Shown: piece by piece, positions 60,423 through 64,000 of the stretch
Layout of the letters: every line of letters starts with the position of its first letter
How positions within the stretch are numbered: position 1 is the first letter of the stretch
DNA from: Paraburkholderia sp. C35
GTDB taxonomy: Bacteria > Pseudomonadota > Gammaproteobacteria > Burkholderiales > Burkholderiaceae
Assembly (NCBI RefSeq): GCF_003121405.1
Contig: NZ_QBUY01000006.1
Coordinates: forward strand, 124,001 to 188,000
DNA length: 64,000 nucleotides
Direction: 5' to 3'
The notes under the pieces: model-generated
What the model was told of the DNA's origin: nothing
The model's input: only the letters and a program-made list of their open reading frames with translations
Database searches by the model: none
Position numbers and translations under genes: made by a program

Positions 60423-61331
60423 ATGCGAGTGCTGGTAACAGGCGGTAGCGGTTTTCTCGGGGCGTGGATCATGCGGCGACTGCTGGCGCACGGCATCGAA
60501 TGCGTGGCGTTCGATCTGCAGGCGAAGCCGCAATTGCTGCACGCGCTGGCGCCTGAGCAGGCGGATTCGGTTCAATGGCGCACGGGCGATATCGCGCAAG
60601 CCAGCGACGTGACGCGCGCGCTGGACGGCTGCGACGCCGTGATTCATCTGGCAGGCATCCTGACACCCGATTGCGCAGCCAACCCGGTGCGCGGCGCGCA
60701 AATCAACCTGATCGGCACGCTGAACGTCTTCGATGCGGCCCGCGCGGCGGGTTTGCAGCGCGTGCTCTATGCGAGCAGCGCGGGCGTATTCGGCCCCGAC
60801 GACGGTGCGACGCCGTATCCGCAAACGCACTACGGCGCGTTCAAGCTCGCGTGCGAAGGTTCGGCGCGTGCGTACTGGAACGATCACGGTATGGCGAGCG
60901 TGGGCTTCCGGCCGCTGGTCGTGTACGGCGCGGGGCGCGAGACGGGATCGAGCGCGGGACCGAGCCTCGCATGCCGGGCCGCCGCGCGCGGAGAGCGCTA
61001 TACGATGCCCTTCAGCGGATCAACGGGTTTCGTGTACGCCGACGATGTCGCCGCCGCTTATCACGCTGCCTTGCTGCGCGACGTGGAAGGCGCGCATGCA
61101 TTCACGCTTGCGGGAGAAATCGCTTCCGTGCAGACGGTGATCGACGGAATTCGCGCGATCGTGCCGGACGCGCACATCGGTGCAGCAGGCACGCCGTTGC
61201 CCATCGCGACTGCCTTTCCGCACGATCCCGCACTACAGCGCCTGTTGCCGGATCTGCCGCATACCCCGCTGGAAGGAGGCTTGCGGCAGACGATTGCGTT
61301 CTATCGTCAGGCGCACGCAGCGCATCGCTGA
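60423..61331 (+). CDS. NAD(P)-dependent epimerase/dehydratase (extended SDR)
   Basis: A 302-residue extended SDR. The cofactor motif VLVTGGSGFLGAWIMRRLL is at residues 3-20, VIHLAGILTPD follows, and YASSAGVFGPDDGATPYPQTHYGAFKLACE holds the active-site YxxxK (YGAFK). The terminal half is typical of UDP-sugar epimerase-like proteins. It would act on a hydroxyl or keto group of a sugar or cyclic acid. GGAGG precedes the ATG at 60423. Divergent from the flavoprotein operon; a second operator separates it from the following gene. Confidence 0.88.
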   Translation: MRVLVTGGSGFLGAWIMRRLLAHGIECVAFDLQAKPQLLHALAPEQADSVQWRTGDIAQASDVTRALDGCDAVIHLAGILTPDCAANPVRGAQINLIGTLNVFDAARAAGLQRVLYASSAGVFGPDDGATPYPQTHYGAFKLACEGSARAYWNDHGMASVGFRPLVVYGAGRETGSSAGPSLACRAAARGERYTMPFSGSTGFVYADDVAAAYHAALLRDVEGAHAFTLAGEIASVQTVIDGIRAIVPDAHIGAAGTPLPIATAFPHDPALQRLLPDLPHTPLEGGLRQTIAFYRQAHAAHR

Positions 61332-61403
61332 CGATCAATCGCCCTCGGTTCGCCGGCGCGAATCCAGGTAAATACCCGGATATTGTGAAATAGCCACTTA
61401 ATA

Positions 61404-61418
61404 TGGAATACTATTCCA
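61404..61418. promoter_or_regulatory. Putative IclR-type operator TGGAATACTATTCCA (copy 2)
   Basis: Exactly the same 15-mer as at 60362-60376, 86 bases before the start of the AroE-like gene at 61505. An open frame beginning at ATG 61403 runs through this site, but the site and the lack of a ribosome binding site there show that the real gene begins later. Confidence 0.7.
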
Positions 61419-61504
61419 CAATCAACTCCTATTCATCGGATGCCTTTGCCGTAACCAGTGTGCAAACGGCTACCGATGCCCGTTCTATTTTCGAGGTAAA
61501 CAGC

Positions 61505-62347
61505 ATGACCCAAACAACTGCAAGCCACGTCGCCGTATCGCTCGATGAAGGACTGAGCGGCGCAACGCGCGTGTACTTCATCGTCGGCGATCCGATTGCC
61601 CAGGTGCGTTCGCCCAAGGGCGTCACAGCTGCGCTGCGTGAAGCAGGACGCGATGCGCTCGTCGTGCCCGCGCATGTCGCGCCGGATGATCTCGCGGCAT
61701 TCTTCGCCGGCGTGACCCAGATGCGCAACGTCGATGGCGTGATCATCACCGTGCCGCACAAGTTCAGTGCGGCAGGCTTCTGCACCACGCTAACGGAAGA
61801 AGCCGATTTTCTCGGCGCAGTGAACACACTGCGGCGCACCGCCGATGGCAGCTGGCACGGCGGCATGTTCGACGGCACCGGTTTCGTTGCCGCACTTCAG
61901 GACGCGGGTTGCAATCTGCAAGGCAAACGCGCGCTGCTGATCGGCGCAGGTGGCGCAGGCTCGGCGATTGGCCACGCACTTGTGATAGCAGGCGTCGCGT
62001 CGCTCGATGTGCGGGACAACGATGCGGCGCGCACGGGTTCGCTGGTCACCCGCCTCGCGGCGATGCAGCGCGGCGCGGTGCAGGTAGCCGCCGCCGACGT
62101 CGAAGCACAGGCGTATGACGTCGTGATCAATGCATCGCCCATGGGCATGCGCGCCGACGATCCGTTGCCCATCGACGTATCGCGCCTGCCCGCTTCCACC
62201 TTCGTCGGCGATGTCGTCACCAAGCCGCCGCTCACACCGTTCATCGAAGCGGCGCGCGCACGAGGCTGCCCGACCGTGACGGGCACGCAGATGTTCGGCC
62301 GCGTGTGCGACCGCATGGTCGACTTTCTGCTCGACGCCAAAGTGTGA
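61505..62347 (+). CDS. Shikimate/quinate dehydrogenase-like protein
   Basis: A 280-residue AroE-superfamily protein: YFIVGDPIAQVRSPKGVTAAL (substrate loop, SKSP changed to VRSP), MRNVDGVIITVPHKFSA with the catalytic Lys, FLGAVNTLRRT, MFDGTGFVAAL, the NAD(P) motif LIGAGGAGSAIGHAL and INASPMGM. It differs from the AroE-like protein at 36189, fitting the YdiB/quinate-type or RifI-like paralogues. Start 61505 follows GAGGTAAAC. Placed after an IclR-type operator and before a second flavoprotein, it is likely a catabolic dehydrogenase for an alicyclic hydroxy acid. Confidence 0.85.
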   Translation: MTQTTASHVAVSLDEGLSGATRVYFIVGDPIAQVRSPKGVTAALREAGRDALVVPAHVAPDDLAAFFAGVTQMRNVDGVIITVPHKFSAAGFCTTLTEEADFLGAVNTLRRTADGSWHGGMFDGTGFVAALQDAGCNLQGKRALLIGAGGAGSAIGHALVIAGVASLDVRDNDAARTGSLVTRLAAMQRGAVQVAAADVEAQAYDVVINASPMGMRADDPLPIDVSRLPASTFVGDVVTKPPLTPFIEAARARGCPTVTGTQMFGRVCDRMVDFLLDAKV

Positions 62348-62456
62348 GCATTGCGCGTAGGCAGAATCGGCCCGCGTTTGCAGCGCGGCCACGAAAGGTA
62401 TGGCCGGGTCGCCAGGAACATGGACAAGCGACAAGGCAACGCAGGAGACGGGAAAC

Positions 62457-64000
62457 ATGAATTCGGGCAGCACCATCCATTGGGACGAGGAAGTCGATGT
62501 ACTCGTATTCGGCGCGGGCGCAGCCGGCATGACAACCGCGCTGATCGCGCATCATGAAGGGCTGGACGTTCTGTTGTGCGAGAAAACCGACGCGGTCGGC
62601 GGCATTACGTCGACGTCGGGTGGCACGACCTGGGTCCCTGGCACGCAGTTGAGTGTCGATGCGGGCGTGCCCGACAGCGTCGACGATGCGCGCCGGTTTC
62701 TGCAATCCGTGGTGGGCGAGCGTGGCGGCGACGCTGCGCGCGAGGCTTTCCTGCAAAGCGGCCCGCTCGCCATCGACGAATTGCAGCGTATCAGCGACGT
62801 GAAATTCGTCGCCGCCGCCGCGCATCCCGACTACGTGACAGGGCCGGGTGCGGCGTTCGGTGGCCGTGCGCTCGCACCCGTACCTTTCGACGCACGCGTG
62901 CTGGACAAGGATTTCTCGCGTGTGCGCCCGCCGCGCAAGGAGTTCATGGGTCTGGGCGGGATGATGGTCAATCGCAGCGATCTGGGCGCGCTGCTCAGCC
63001 CATTCGCTTCATGGAACAATTTCAGGCGCACGCTCGAAGTGGTGGGCCGCTACGCGCTCGACCGCACGCGCTTTGCACGCGGTACGCAACTCGTGATGGG
63101 CAACGCGCTCGCAGCGCGGCTTTTCTACAGCTTGCGCAAGCGAGGCGTGGCCGTGCGCTTCGAAGCGCCGCTCGTCGAACTGGTTCGCGAGCAAGGGCGC
63201 GTGACGGGCGCGGTGGTCGGTTCGCGCGACGGCGTGCAGCGGCGCATCCGTGCGCGCCGCGGCGTCGTGCTGTCGACGGGCGGCGTCACGCGTCATCCGG
63301 CGTTGCGCAAGCAGCTGTTTCCGGTTGCCGCGCAACCGCTGTCGCTATCGCCCGATACGCACACAGGCGATGGCGTCAGCAGCGCGCTCGCAGTCAACGC
63401 TCAACTCGAAAACGGCGGGGACAGTCCCGGCCTGTGGATGCCCTGTTCGATCCGCCGTTCGCCGCACGGTGAAGACAGCGTGTGGCCGCATATCATTCTC
63501 GACCGCGCGAAGCCGGGGCTGATCGCGGTGAACAACCGGGGCGAGCGCTTCGTCAACGAGTCGAACTCGTATCACGACTTCGTGATGGGCATGCTGCGCG
63601 ACGACGGTGACGGCGCCAGCGTGCCCGCGCATCTGATCGTCGATGCAGACTTCATTCGCGACTACGGGCTGGGTCTGCTGATGCCGGGCCGCAGCCGCGC
63701 GCGCATTGCGGCGTTCGAGCGCGCCGGGTATCTCGTCAAGGGCAATACGCTGGCCGAACTGGCAGCGAAGCTGAGCGTGGACGCTGCCGGACTCGCACGC
63801 ACTGTCGAGCGCTATAACCGCGATGCAGCAACGGGCAACGATCCCGCCTTTGGCCGCGGCTCGAGCCCGATGAGCCGTTTCAATGGCGACGCCGCGCAGA
63901 AACCCAATCCCTGCATCCGTCCGTTGGGGCAAGGCCCGTATTACGCCGTCACAGTCTGGCCTGCCGATCTCGCGTGCAGTGCCGGACTCGGCGGCACGGA
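62457..64000 (+). CDS. FAD-dependent dehydrogenase, 3-ketosteroid-dehydrogenase-like (3' end outside window)
   Basis: The frame runs open from ATG 62457 (GGAGACGGGAAAC upstream) to the end of the window, about 514 codons. The FAD motif EVDVLVFGAGAAGMTTALIAHHEG is near residue 12 and VGGITSTSGGTTWVPG next. The middle has ERFVNESNSYHDFVMGML and YNRDAATGNDPAFGRG, matching the flavoprotein at 58569 in order. So the cluster has two paralogous flavoproteins. The terminal FAD-site motif expected after GLGGT lies beyond the window. The substrate is unknown, probably ring dehydrogenation. Confidence 0.9.
   Translation, partial: MNSGSTIHWDEEVDVLVFGAGAAGMTTALIAHHEGLDVLLCEKTDAVGGITSTSGGTTWVPGTQLSVDAGVPDSVDDARRFLQSVVGERGGDAAREAFLQSGPLAIDELQRISDVKFVAAAAHPDYVTGPGAAFGGRALAPVPFDARVLDKDFSRVRPPRKEFMGLGGMMVNRSDLGALLSPFASWNNFRRTLEVVGRYALDRTRFARGTQLVMGNALAARLFYSLRKRGVAVRFEAPLVELVREQGRVTGAVVGSRDGVQRRIRARRGVVLSTGGVTRHPALRKQLFPVAAQPLSLSPDTHTGDGVSSALAVNAQLENGGDSPGLWMPCSIRRSPHGEDSVWPHIILDRAKPGLIAVNNRGERFVNESNSYHDFVMGMLRDDGDGASVPAHLIVDADFIRDYGLGLLMPGRSRARIAAFERAGYLVKGNTLAELAAKLSVDAAGLARTVERYNRDAATGNDPAFGRGSSPMSRFNGDAAQKPNPCIRPLGQGPYYAVTVWPADLACSAGLGGT

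Noticed and set aside
61403..61504. An N-terminal extension of the AroE-like gene from ATG 61403
   Set aside because: The ATG lies inside the TGGAATACTATTCCA operator and lacks a ribosome binding site; family homology begins after 61505.

Overview
The window looks like chromosome or megaplasmid DNA of a soil or plant-associated member of Burkholderiaceae (Paraburkholderia, Caballeronia or Burkholderia type). It is GC-rich with dense coding, a Burkholderia-style trimeric porin, many LysR, IclR, GntR and GlxA-type regulators, and many substrate-specific catabolic clusters. This assignment is inference from protein style. I saw no rRNA, tRNA, insertion sequence, phage gene or CRISPR array.

Layout. 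1-5.8 kb: the end of a LysR gene, a secreted Cys/Gly-rich peptide with a hairpin over its ribosome binding site, an ArsR regulator, an orphan acetolactate synthase, a GlxA-type regulator overlapping a mug-type DNA glycosylase, and a degenerate heavy-metal-associated fold. 6.3-10.9 kb: a complete tripartite MFS/HlyD/NodT efflux operon and a small exported protein. 10.9-16.2 kb: a LysR gene divergent from split transketolase subunits, a hydroxyacid dehydrogenase and an MHS-type transporter, closed by a clear terminator. 16.3-27 kb: mostly housekeeping or unknown singletons (RibD-C/DHFR-like protein, DUF4239 protein, YaiI, metallophosphoesterase, YWTD beta-propeller, SnoaL-like, MATE, GNAT, MarC). 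26.9-32.6 kb: CobW-family GTPase coupled to an amidohydrolase, then GAF and MFS genes divergent from a LysR gene.

32.6-40.1 kb is one of the two most interesting blocks. A LysR gene and a divergent DMT exporter face a tightly coupled seven-gene operon (PanE-like, VOC, MaoC, CaiB, AroE-like, Gfo/Idh/MocA, AroQ-like). A 32-bp element matching at 26 of 32 positions occurs in both promoters, in the same orientation relative to the exporter and to the operon. This ties them into one regulon for an unidentified substrate.

40.2-48.9 kb: an ABC exporter; an ECF sigma/membrane protein/ferredoxin group; SDR, Nudix and VOC genes; and a fluoride-resistance operon (CLC-F antiporter, DUF190, CrcB) behind a recognisable fluoride riboswitch. 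49.1-54.6 kb: porin, GntR, ADP-ribosylglycohydrolase, NCS1 permease and PfkB kinase. This equals the gene content of E. coli yegTUVW, with a different permease and an added porin, and a shared repeat lies in both promoters. 54.6-64 kb: an IclR-controlled cluster with an AAHS transporter, TIM-barrel isomerase/dehydratase, NIPSNAP protein, two 3-ketosteroid-dehydrogenase-like flavoproteins (the second cut by the window end), an epimerase and a second shikimate-dehydrogenase-like protein. Identical 15-bp TGGAATACTATTCCA sites lie in two of its promoters. It plausibly oxidises an alicyclic (quinate- or cyclohexane-carboxylate-like) compound.
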